NCBI GenBank assembly: GCA_902761685.1
Contig: CACWLI010000001.1
Span: 1 to 64,000, forward strand
Direction of reading: 5' to 3'
Length of the DNA stretch: 64,000 bases
Source of the DNA: an uncultured Erysipelotrichaceae bacterium
GTDB taxonomy: Bacteria > Bacillota_I > Bacilli_A > RF39 > UBA660
Under the pieces are notes generated by a model, which worked only from the letters and a program-made list of their open reading frames with translations, was not told the origin of the DNA and ran no database searches. This document shows, piece after piece, positions 8,653 to 16,241 of the stretch (position 1 is its first letter; every line of letters starts with the position of its first letter). The position numbers were made by a program, and so were the translations under genes.

Positions 8653-8883
8653 ATGGAAAAGAATGATATTGAATATAATTTATTAGTTTTAGGAGAAATT
8701 AATTATAAGAATGCACATGTAGGTGTTGAAGAAGAGTTATTATTTCCACCTGAATGGGATTTGTATTCAGATTATAGTGTAAAAAATGAAATACTAGAAG
8801 AAGCAGTTATGAATAATTTATTAATATCTGAAACTGAAGGATATCAAAAATATTTTAATAATGATCATAAATCATTAAATTAA
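8653..8883 (+). CDS. Small hypothetical protein
   Basis: 76 residues, acidic, family not recognised. It begins 8 bases after the metalloprotease-like gene with an AGGAGGA ribosome site, so the two are surely co-transcribed. It contains GEINYKNAHVGVEEELLFPPEWDLYSD and no membrane segment. A partner or regulator of the preceding protein is plausible but not shown. Confidence 0.7.
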   Translation: MEKNDIEYNLLVLGEINYKNAHVGVEEELLFPPEWDLYSDYSVKNEILEEAVMNNLLISETEGYQKYFNNDHKSLN

Positions 8884-8899
8884 AAAATGAGGCGTTAAT

Positions 8900-9406
8900 A
8901 TGAAAAAAGTATTATTATTTTGTTTAATTATTTTTAGTTGTTTATTATTAATAGGTTGTGATAAAGAAGAAAAGGAAAATTTATTTGAGGAAATAAGTTA
9001 TAAAATACCAGATGAATTTGAAAAAGATGAATCATTTATATATACTAGAAATTATCATTATTATAATGATAGTATATATTGTGATGTTGATGTTAAAGCA
9101 TATGAAAAAAGATATTATAATGAAGATAGAGAAACATGGTTTAAAGATAATATCCGTGTTAATTTAAGTGATGAAGTGTCAGAATTAAAAGAAATAGATA
9201 TTTCTAATAATAAAGCAATGAATATAAATGTTAACAAATCGGAAACAAATGAAACTCATTATTATTATGGGTTCGTATCTAGTAACTTTTATTATTTAAT
9301 AGATTATAATATTTCAAATCATAATAAAGATGAAGATTTTGATGAAAAGACTAGTCCATGTTATAAGTATATTGATGAGATTATATATAGTGTTAAAGTA
9401 AAATAA
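8900..9406 (+). CDS. Lipoprotein of unknown function
   Basis: 168 residues. The N-terminus, MKKVLLFCLIIFSCLLLIGCDKEE, has a positively charged start, a hydrophobic core and a lipobox (LIGC) with the lipidated Cys at residue 20. The rest is Tyr-rich and predicted extracellular, with alternating strands. It is 16 bases after the 76-residue gene and probably last in that operon. No family recognised. Confidence 0.82.
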   Translation: MKKVLLFCLIIFSCLLLIGCDKEEKENLFEEISYKIPDEFEKDESFIYTRNYHYYNDSIYCDVDVKAYEKRYYNEDRETWFKDNIRVNLSDEVSELKEIDISNNKAMNINVNKSETNETHYYYGFVSSNFYYLIDYNISNHNKDEDFDEKTSPCYKYIDEIIYSVKVK

Positions 9407-9430
9407 AAAGAGATAATATATCTCTTTTTT
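9405..9430. terminator. Bidirectional terminator
   Basis: AAAAAGAGATA/TATCTCTTTTT hairpin between convergent genes, immediately after the lipoprotein stop codon. Confidence 0.75.
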
Positions 9431-10271
9431 ATTCTAGATTTTCATTAATTAAACCAATTGTTGGATGAAGTCCATCTTCTTTATGAAAATCACTGCCTGT
9501 GGTGGCTTTTAATTTATGTTTTTTAGAATATTTAGTCCATTTATCTATATCGTTATGTTTTATATTGTTTTTATCTATATAAATATAATTTGTTTCAATA
9601 CCATCTATTTGCGTTGTACTAATAATTTCATCAATATCTTTTTCATCTAAATTATCTTCATAATAATAAGCAACAGGGTGGGCAAGTATTACTTCACCAC
9701 CAGCTTGTTTAATTAAGATAGATGCTTCTTTTGGAGTAATAGATTCTTTTTTTGTATATGCTATGCCTCCTTCATTCATAATTGTTTCTATGAATTCACC
9801 TCTATTTGGTATATGATTAAATTCTTTCATTAACAATTCACTATTTTCTTTATTATCAACTATATTAGAAGCTATATGTGCTTTTGTAACTGCATCTATA
9901 GTATCTAGTTTATCTATATCAACAATATAACCTAGTTTTTGAAGCTTTTTACCTACATTATATAGATAATTATGTCTAGAATTTCTTAATTTAAATAATT
10001 TATCTTTTAATACTTTATTATTTAAATCAAAATTATAACCTAAAATATGTATACCAGTTTTATTGTATTTAGTAGATATTTCTACACCAACTATTAATTT
10101 AATATTATTCTTTTTTGCATAATTAAATAATTCATCATTATATGCTTCAATTGTATCATGATCAGTTATTGATATAGTATTAACACCATTTATTTTTGCT
10201 TTATCAATTATTTCAAATGGTGATAAGTCTCCATCAGAACAATTAGTATGAATGTGTAAATCCATTTTCAT
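9429..10271 (-). CDS. PHP-domain phosphoesterase (YciV/RNase AM-like)
   Basis: 280 residues. The N-terminus carries the PHP metal site DLHIHTNCSDG, then SITDHDTIEAY and GVEISTKYN; further sites are HILGYNF, VILAHPVAYY and TGSDFHKEDG. These are the usual PHP motifs of the cytoplasmic family that includes nucleoside 3',5'-bisphosphate phosphatases and 5'-3' exoribonucleases (YciV/RNase AM). All metal ligands appear intact and the length is normal. It diverges from the GH13 gene. Confidence 0.9.
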   Translation of the reverse strand: MKMDLHIHTNCSDGDLSPFEIIDKAKINGVNTISITDHDTIEAYNDELFNYAKKNNIKLIVGVEISTKYNKTGIHILGYNFDLNNKVLKDKLFKLRNSRHNYLYNVGKKLQKLGYIVDIDKLDTIDAVTKAHIASNIVDNKENSELLMKEFNHIPNRGEFIETIMNEGGIAYTKKESITPKEASILIKQAGGEVILAHPVAYYYEDNLDEKDIDEIISTTQIDGIETNYIYIDKNNIKHNDIDKWTKYSKKHKLKATTGSDFHKEDGLHPTIGLINENLE

Positions 10272-10320
10272 ATAATCACCTTCTTAAATATATTCTATCA
10301 TATTAATAAAAGAATTATTA

Positions 10321-10329
10321 TGTTATAAT
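10321..10329 (+). promoter_or_regulatory. Extended -10 promoter of the GH13 gene
   Basis: TGTTATAAT, 41 bases before the start codon at 10370. Confidence 0.6.
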
Positions 10330-10369
10330 AAATAAAGAGAGTAGATTATCAAATAAAGGATATTGTAAT

Positions 10370-11272
10370 ATGAGAGTATTAAGTTTGTTCGATTGTAATT
10401 TAGATTCAGTTACTAAATATTTAAGTGAAATTAAATATCAAGGTTTTGATGCAGTTCAAATTAGTCCTTTGCAAAATACAAAGGATGATAATTCTAAAGA
10501 ATGGTGGATGTTATATCAACCAATTAATTTTGAAATTGGAAATAGAATAGGAAATAAAGACAGTTTATCAAGATTATGTCATGAAGCTAATAAAAATGGT
10601 TTAATTATAGTTGCTGATGCAGTGGTTAATCATTTAGCATCAATTGATAATATTGGTAGTTTAAATCCTCATCCTATGTGTGATAGTGAAATACTTAAGT
10701 GTAGTGATAGTTTCAAAATAAAAAGAAATATAGACAACTGGGATGATAGATATCAAGTTACAAATTATTGTATGAGTTTACCTGGATTAAATCCTAATAG
10801 TAGGATAGTTCAAAAGAAAGTTATTGATATGTTAAATGAATACATTAGTTTAGGAGTAAGTGGCTTTAGATTTGATGCAGCTAAAAGTATTGCCCTTCCT
10901 GAAGAGGGATGTGATTTCTTTTCAAACGTTACATTTTCTCTTTCTAAATGGGTAGAAATTATTTATGGAGAAGTATTGTTTTCTGATAAGGAATTAATAC
11001 AAAAATATGCTAAATATATGAAAGTATTAACAAATAGTGATGCTTATAATAACCATGATATTATTAAGTTTGTAGAAAATAAAGATAGTTATTTATCTAA
11101 AGATTTAGGATGGACTAAAGATATTAATGTGCATACAATAAATGATTGGTATAAGAATATGTGTTTTTATTATCCAAACACATTATATTATGCTAGAAAT
11201 TATTCAAATGACTGGAACTCATGGAGAGGTAGAGAAGTAAGAGAAGCTAACTTATCTTTAAGAAAAAAATAA
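10370..11272 (+). CDS. Short GH13 (alpha-amylase family) enzyme, cytoplasmic
   Basis: 300 residues with no signal peptide. The GH13 regions are readable: GFDAVQISPLQ near the start, VADAVVNH (region I, about residue 85), GVSGFRFDAAK (region II with the nucleophile Asp), IIYGEVL (region III with the acid/base Glu), and IIKFVENKDSY (region IV). In region IV the usual NHD is NKD: the transition-state His is replaced by Lys. The chain ends just after the barrel, with no C-terminal beta domain, so it is shorter than most alpha-amylases (about 450 residues or more). Substrate and activity are uncertain. Confidence 0.82.
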   Translation: MRVLSLFDCNLDSVTKYLSEIKYQGFDAVQISPLQNTKDDNSKEWWMLYQPINFEIGNRIGNKDSLSRLCHEANKNGLIIVADAVVNHLASIDNIGSLNPHPMCDSEILKCSDSFKIKRNIDNWDDRYQVTNYCMSLPGLNPNSRIVQKKVIDMLNEYISLGVSGFRFDAAKSIALPEEGCDFFSNVTFSLSKWVEIIYGEVLFSDKELIQKYAKYMKVLTNSDAYNNHDIIKFVENKDSYLSKDLGWTKDINVHTINDWYKNMCFYYPNTLYYARNYSNDWNSWRGREVREANLSLRKK

Positions 11273-11280
11273 ATCATATT

Positions 11281-11312
11281 AAAATCCAAAGAATAAATCT
11301 TTGGATTTTTTT
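11281..11312. terminator. Bidirectional terminator
   Basis: AAATCCAAAGA/TCTTTGGATTT hairpin flanked by A and T runs, between convergent genes. Confidence 0.78.
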
Positions 11313-11319
11313 AGAATAA

Positions 11320-11700
11320 TTATTTAAAAATTAATTTTTTAACACTTTGAATACTTTTTTCACGGTTGTAAATTCTTTTGATTTTTTCTAAATATTTTTT
11401 TATGCTTTGAACTCTATAATCAGATAGTTTTTCATATTGACCAACTCCATAATATGTTCCTCTTGCAATTATAAATGATGAAATATCAAAATAGAAATTT
11501 TCATTTGTAACTGGACCACAAGCATTTTTACCATATCCAGTAAATCTACCATGTTCAAGCATGTTATTGTTTTCTTCTAAATATTTTAATAAGTCTTCAT
11601 AATATGAAATTAATAATTCACATTCATCAATTGTTAAACCTTTTAATGAATGAGCTCCATCATATTCTATGAAACCTCCTTCTTCTTTAAAATAATACAT
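11320..11700 (-). CDS. Small protein under a yybP-ykoY-type riboswitch
   Basis: 126 residues, family not recognised. It starts with EEGGFIEYDGAHSLKGLTIDECELLISYYEDLLKYLEE, has a Gly-rich middle (GYGKNACGPVTNENFYFDISSF) and a basic helical C-terminus. There is no signal peptide or transmembrane segment. The start follows AAGGGGGAA. Its leader holds a yybP-ykoY-like aptamer and a terminator, so its expression should respond to Mn2+. It does not look like any known gene of that regulon (MntP, TerC-like, P-type ATPase). Confidence 0.75.
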   Translation of the reverse strand: MYYFKEEGGFIEYDGAHSLKGLTIDECELLISYYEDLLKYLEENNNMLEHGRFTGYGKNACGPVTNENFYFDISSFIIARGTYYGVGQYEKLSDYRVQSIKKYLEKIKRIYNREKSIQSVKKLIFK

Positions 11701-11733
11701 ATAAATTCCCCCTTATTTTATGTGAAGGTATTT

Positions 11734-11765
11734 AAAAAGACCTTCACAATTTATTGTGAAAGTCT
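11734..11765 (-). terminator. Riboswitch terminator hairpin (expression platform 1)
   Basis: On the minus strand AGACTTTCACAAT-aa-ATTGTGAAGGTCT is followed by TTTTT. The 5' arm contains CUUUCA (11762-11757), which can instead pair with UGAAAG at the aptamer's 5' end. Forming the aptamer's closing stem would therefore break the terminator. Confidence 0.75.
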
Positions 11766-11847
11766 TGTTCTTTATCTAATCCGGATATCAAAGATATCGT
11801 ATTGACGAATTAGTTCTAAGTAACTTAGGAACTACTCCCTTTCAACG
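11757..11847 (-). promoter_or_regulatory. yybP-ykoY-like (Mn2+) riboswitch 1
   Basis: The minus strand has the family's conserved pieces in order: UGAAAGGGAGUAG (loop L1, 11844-11832), a hairpin GUUC...GAAC, the stem CUAAU/AUUAG enclosing the internal loop UCGUCAAUACG (core at 11807-11798) opposite CCGG (11784-11781), and an AUAUC/GAUAU hairpin. This is the layout of the Bacillus ykoY Mn2+ riboswitch. The closing stem overlaps the terminator arm, which predicts that metal turns expression on. The gene controlled is the 126-residue protein. Confidence 0.82.
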
Positions 11848-11853
11848 ATATAT

Positions 11854-11882
11854 ATTATACCATAAAACAGGGTAATTGTCAA
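11854..11882 (-). promoter_or_regulatory. Promoter of riboswitch 1 (TTGACA-N17-TATAAT)
   Basis: On the minus strand a perfect TTGACA (11882-11877), a 17-base spacer and a perfect TATAAT (11859-11854), also preceded by TGG (extended -10). The predicted transcript start is near 11847. The same arrangement occurs at the second riboswitch. Confidence 0.85.
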
Positions 11883-11909
11883 TGATATTAACAAAATGTT
11901 TAAAACATA

Positions 11910-14270
11910 TTAATATATTGCTATAAAATGCATACCATGCCAAACTGTAACTTTATCTCCAGGTTTGTAATAAATATTTTCTGAAGTAGAGTAGTATTTT
12001 TTAACTTTATTAGATTTAGGTAATATATAAGTACTTCCTTCTTCAAATAGGAAATCTTTTTTATTAAAATCATTTACATTATCTAAACTTGTTGTTACCA
12101 TCCAAGTTCGTTTACCATTTATATTTGTTACTGGGTTCTTTAAGTATGTTTCATTCATTACTAGAGTAGTTATATATTTTTTGAAATCATTTAATGTAAT
12201 AAAATTATTATTAATTAAGAATCCAGCTTCTTTTACTCTAAATCCTTTAAATAAATAATATGGTAATACATCTTCAAAATATTTATACTCTAATGTATTA
12301 TTTTGAACTAATAAATCTTTTTCTTTTGGCCAAATAGCATTATCATTAAAGCCATATAAATTAGATATCATAGTATTAACATCTGTAGTCAATACATTAT
12401 CAGCTATTATATTATAATATGCTGTTGAGCCTACAAAATAATATGTTGTATTTTCGTTTATTGTTTCAATATTTGTTATTTTAACTTTTTCAAGTTTATT
12501 ATTATTTAATTTTGCAATATTTGTTCCAACTTTAAATTCTTTATCATCTAAGTTTATAAATTTATTATGATCCATACTGTATAGTGAATGATTTCCATAT
12601 ATTTTTAAATATGTTTTATCACTAAATGATATTTTTATATATGTATTTGTTTTCTTTTCTTTTTCAATCCATATTGGATACTCGTAAGTTATACTTCCAT
12701 CATTATAATTCCATACAGCTAATAAGTCATTATAGTCTATATCTTCTATATTTTTTGTTTTCCCATTTGCTAGTAAAATTTTAGTTCCTTTTACTAGACA
12801 TGCTCCATTTTGAATACCTTCTGCTGTAATTGTTACATTTCCAGTAACATTACTTATTGTTAATACTCCGTTACTTGTATTGTATGTATAATCATTTTCT
12901 GTAAGAGTTGTTTGCTGTTGAGTTACACTATCTGTCATAACTACAGATACTAGTTGAGGCCTATTATCTGTATATCCATTTCTTCCTGTTAAGGTAACAC
13001 TAAATGATTGACCTGCTTCAACATTCTGAGTTGTAGGATTAGCAGTACAGTTTGTACAAGTTGTTACTCTTGCAGTATATGTCCATGAGTAAGCAGTACT
13101 ATCTGTACTTTTTTCTGAATTATTTCCTTTACCATCGTATGCTACTACTTTGAAATAATAGCTACCATTTGATAAATTATCAAATGTATAAGTAGTGTCA
13201 GTTATATTAGTGGCTGAACCAACTTCTGTACCACTTGAATTATATGCATACACATTATAATGATCTATTCCATAATTATCTGTTGCAGCCCATGAAACTG
13301 AAACACTTTTTTTGTTGCTTACTTTTGTTGCTGTTACACTTGATATATTTGGTGGTTGATTATCATAGAAGTTAGGATCAACATCAACTGCCATTTCAAC
13401 CGTACCAACACTTATTTGATTATCATCAGTTGGATTTAAATATAAATTAAATCTTTGAGGTGAATTACCAAAAGCATCATTTGTATTTCTTTTAATGTAA
13501 ATTGTAAAATCTTGACTTTCAGTATTTGCTGGTATTTGAAAGGATGGATTTGAATTGTTGTTACTATCAACAACACTGAAATTATTATTTGTAACTGAGA
13601 ATGTAAATGTTTTATCTTGATTAAATGTATTCATTACAGTGATTGTTAATGGAGCAGTTGTATTATTTCCAGTTAAATCTCCTGTATTATTGTTATTTTT
13701 AAAAATTCCAACTAACAATCCTTGATTATTTTCTTCAGCTGTAACATCTGTTGATACTCCTCCTGAATAGTTACCTGCACCACCAGAAGGATAAAGATTT
13801 AATTTAACAGTGAATGTTACAGAAGTTTTTGCTGGAATTGTATCACCTGCTTTAATACCAATTACATCATAAGTATAATCAAGTGTTTCTCCTTCTGGAG
13901 GAGTAATATTTAAAGTGGGTCTAAATACATCAGAACCAAATGAATACTCTGAAATAGTATCATTTAATAATGTTACTTCATATGTTGCTGATCTTTCGTC
14001 TGTTATTGTTTGATCATCTTCTTCTAAAGTGAAATCTACTGAAAAGCTTATATTAGATGAGTCTTCTGACCAAACAGGTTCTGATGCAGTAACATTATCA
14101 GTGTGTTCTTTTACTATAACATTTGTTATTTTTATTATCCCATTTTCAGCTGAACCAGATAGCCCTGATATAGTTAGTGTAACATCATTGACTGTAGCAT
14201 ATCCAATACCTAAAAATAGGGTTACAAATAAAATACAAAATCCAAAAAATAAGTAATTATTTTTTTTCAT
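11910..14270 (-). CDS. SipW-class secreted protein with Fn3-like and Hint (intein/hedgehog) domains
   Basis: 786 residues from the ATG at 14270 (13 more if a weaker upstream start is used). The signal sequence ends in LFLGIGYATVNDVTLTISG, closely matching the GVGYAVVSSVTLTIDG of the divergent TasA-like protein, so it is probably cut by SipW. Beta-rich modules follow: TasA-like (about 30-165), others to about 300, and an Fn3-like module at about 305-405. At residue 491 NGACLVKGTKILLANGKTKNIEDI starts a Hint domain with catalytic Cys, running to about 630 (ending near IIADNVLTTD). About 155 further residues follow. Hint domains splice or cleave proteins; processing on the surface is likely but inferred. 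Confidence 0.8.
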   Translation of the reverse strand: MKKNNYLFFGFCILFVTLFLGIGYATVNDVTLTISGLSGSAENGIIKITNVIVKEHTDNVTASEPVWSEDSSNISFSVDFTLEEDDQTITDERSATYEVTLLNDTISEYSFGSDVFRPTLNITPPEGETLDYTYDVIGIKAGDTIPAKTSVTFTVKLNLYPSGGAGNYSGGVSTDVTAEENNQGLLVGIFKNNNNTGDLTGNNTTAPLTITVMNTFNQDKTFTFSVTNNNFSVVDSNNNSNPSFQIPANTESQDFTIYIKRNTNDAFGNSPQRFNLYLNPTDDNQISVGTVEMAVDVDPNFYDNQPPNISSVTATKVSNKKSVSVSWAATDNYGIDHYNVYAYNSSGTEVGSATNITDTTYTFDNLSNGSYYFKVVAYDGKGNNSEKSTDSTAYSWTYTARVTTCTNCTANPTTQNVEAGQSFSVTLTGRNGYTDNRPQLVSVVMTDSVTQQQTTLTENDYTYNTSNGVLTISNVTGNVTITAEGIQNGACLVKGTKILLANGKTKNIEDIDYNDLLAVWNYNDGSITYEYPIWIEKEKKTNTYIKISFSDKTYLKIYGNHSLYSMDHNKFINLDDKEFKVGTNIAKLNNNKLEKVKITNIETINENTTYYFVGSTAYYNIIADNVLTTDVNTMISNLYGFNDNAIWPKEKDLLVQNNTLEYKYFEDVLPYYLFKGFRVKEAGFLINNNFITLNDFKKYITTLVMNETYLKNPVTNINGKRTWMVTTSLDNVNDFNKKDFLFEEGSTYILPKSNKVKKYYSTSENIYYKPGDKVTVWHGMHFIAIY

Positions 14271-14371
14271 ATTTATCACTCTACCTATATTGTGCTTTAA
14301 TTTTATCATATATTTTAAACAAAATATAGCTTTAAATGTCGAAAAATGTAGATTTTTATAAAAAAATGTAT

Positions 14372-14511
14372 TATACTTTTAATAGGGTAGAAAGTAAAGG
14401 TTAAAGTTTCTTCTACTTGCTCAATTTTACATATTTTGTGTAAAATTGTAACTGCCTAGTACTATGGGAAAGGGTATTTGGGCATAAAGTTTATTTCCCA
14501 TAGTAATAAAA
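14372..14511 (+). promoter_or_regulatory. Promoter and structured 5' leader of the TasA-like/SipW operon
   Basis: A -10-like TATACT (14372-14377) precedes about 140 bases of leader with three hairpins: GTAGAA/TTCTAC (14387-14416), AATTTTACA/TGTAAAATT (14423-14447) and CTATGGGAAA/TTTCCCATAG (14462-14503). The ribosome site AGGAGG is free, after the last hairpin. I do not recognise a known riboswitch. It may be a stabilising or regulatory leader for an abundant fibre protein. Confidence 0.5.
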
Positions 14512-14529
14512 ATGATAGGAGGTGAAACA

Positions 14530-15039
14530 ATGAAGAAGAGAAAGAATGTATTTGCTTTAGCAATTGTTGCTTTAATCTTAGTTTTAGGTGTTGGTTATGC
14601 AGTTGTTTCATCAGTTACCCTAACTATTGATGGTACTGGTGCAGCTGCCACTCAAGATTTAAAAGTTGTATATGATGGAGTTAACACAAAATCAGGAAAG
14701 AATGTTACTGAGTTAGCTGCTGAAGATGATAGCAAAGCAGCAACTTTTAAAGTTGAGAACATGGTTTTAAATACTGAAGAATATGCAGAATTTGAAATCA
14801 AAAATAAAGAAGAAGATGTTAATGCAACAGTTAAAGTTCCAACAGTTACAAATAGTAAATCTGAATTTTTCCAAGTTAAAGTATATTATGGTGGTACTGA
14901 ATGGACAGCAGATCAAACTTTAAATGCTGGAGCTACTGCTAAAGTTAAAGTTGTAGTAAAACTTATTAAGACTCCAGTTCAAAGCGCTGATTCAACTACA
15001 ACTATTTCTGTAAGCTATGATGCACAACCTGCTGCATAG
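14530..15039 (+). CDS. TasA-like SipW-dependent secreted protein
   Basis: 169 residues from the ATG at 14530, set by AGGAGGTGA at 14517-14525 (an in-frame ATG at 14512 would precede that site). The signal peptide MKKRKNVFALAIVALILVLGVGYAVV is followed by VTLTIDGTGAAATQDLKV, the type of N-terminus seen in TasA/camelysin substrates of SipW. The body is an Ala/Val/Thr/Lys-rich beta sandwich of about 140 residues, as expected of a fibre subunit. It opens an operon with SipW and a DUF5305-like protein. Codon use is Ala/Lys-rich, suggesting high expression. Confidence 0.8.
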   Translation: MKKRKNVFALAIVALILVLGVGYAVVSSVTLTIDGTGAAATQDLKVVYDGVNTKSGKNVTELAAEDDSKAATFKVENMVLNTEEYAEFEIKNKEEDVNATVKVPTVTNSKSEFFQVKVYYGGTEWTADQTLNAGATAKVKVVVKLIKTPVQSADSTTTISVSYDAQPAA

Positions 15040-15084
15040 TATAAAAATATTTGATGAAAAGTAGGCAAAGAAGGAAGTGAGAAG

Positions 15085-16221
15085 ATGAGAACTATTAAAT
15101 TTAAGCTTTATGCCTTAGAAATATTACTTATTTTATCTCTTTTCTTTGCTCTCTTTGCATTAAATATTGAAAAAAAGCTAACAGTAATGATTATACTTAT
15201 AGTTGCTACAGCTTTATCATTCATAATGTTAGGTAGAAAAAAAGAGAAATCTATTTTTGAAAGACATGTATCAATATTAATGCTAATATTTGCAGTTATA
15301 TATCTAGGTGGTTTTTACTTAATAGGATTATATTATGGTTTTGTAAGAAGCAAATATTTATTTACTCTTGGAAATATCATTAAAGTAATTATTCCAATTG
15401 CAGTAATAGTTGTGTTATCTGAAATATTAAGGAAACAATTATTACTACAAGATGGAACTATAACTGTAAAAGGAAGAAAATATAATTTTTCTTCAACACT
15501 TATTTTTTTGGGTATGACACTTATTGATTTAGTAATATATACAGGTATATATAATTTATCAAATATGGACGATTTTCTAATGATTATTGGTTTTATATTA
15601 TTTGCATCACTTTCTTGTAATTTATTATATAATTACATATCTAGAAGATTCGGTTATAAACCAATTATTATATTTAGATTAATTACTTGTTTATACATGT
15701 ATATAATTCCATTTATTCCTGATGTTTATGTTTTTATGAGAACATTTTTGAGAATGGTATATCCATTTATAATCTTTGTTATTCTTGAAGGTACTTATTC
15801 TAAAACATATTATAGAACAAGAAAAAGAGATACCTTTTTAACAGGAGTATTATTTTTTGGAATTACATTACTTGTTATGTTGATTTCATGCCAATTTAAA
15901 TATGGAATAATTGTTATTGGTTCTGATAGTATGACAGGTACTATAGATAGAGGAGATGCTGTTATATTTGAAAGATACGATGGACAATTATTGAATGCTG
16001 GACAAATTATTATATTTGAATTTAACGATATAAAAACAGTCCATAGAATTGTAGATAAACAATCTGTAAATGGTGAAATGAGATATACAACAAAAGGTGA
16101 CTATAATAAAAAAGAAGATAGTGGTTATAGAAAAGCCGATAATATTAATGGTGTTGTTAAATTAAAAATTAAATATATCGGTCTTCCAACATTATGGTTT
16201 AGATCGCTATTTGAAAAATAA
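15085..16221 (+). CDS. sipW: SipW/ER-type signal peptidase I with a polytopic N-terminus
   Basis: 378 residues. About seven hydrophobic helices fill residues 1-270, far more than the one or two of Bacillus SipW. The S26B peptidase domain is at the C-terminus: VIGSDSMTGTIDRGDAVIFER contains the catalytic Ser (SDSM), and TVHRIVD the catalytic His that replaces Lys in ER-type enzymes, followed by YTTKGDYNKKED. It is 45 bases after the TasA-like gene and 20 before the DUF5305-like gene. It probably removes the GYA-type signal peptides of the TasA-like and Hint-containing neighbours. Confidence 0.85.
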   Translation: MRTIKFKLYALEILLILSLFFALFALNIEKKLTVMIILIVATALSFIMLGRKKEKSIFERHVSILMLIFAVIYLGGFYLIGLYYGFVRSKYLFTLGNIIKVIIPIAVIVVLSEILRKQLLLQDGTITVKGRKYNFSSTLIFLGMTLIDLVIYTGIYNLSNMDDFLMIIGFILFASLSCNLLYNYISRRFGYKPIIIFRLITCLYMYIIPFIPDVYVFMRTFLRMVYPFIIFVILEGTYSKTYYRTRKRDTFLTGVLFFGITLLVMLISCQFKYGIIVIGSDSMTGTIDRGDAVIFERYDGQLLNAGQIIIFEFNDIKTVHRIVDKQSVNGEMRYTTKGDYNKKEDSGYRKADNINGVVKLKIKYIGLPTLWFRSLFEK

Positions 16222-16241
16222 AATGGAAAGGAGTACAGGAT

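Noticed and set aside
14372..14529. c-di-GMP, c-di-AMP or similar riboswitch in the TasA-like leader
   Set aside because: None of the conserved core segments that I know for these RNAs is present; left as an unassigned structured leader.
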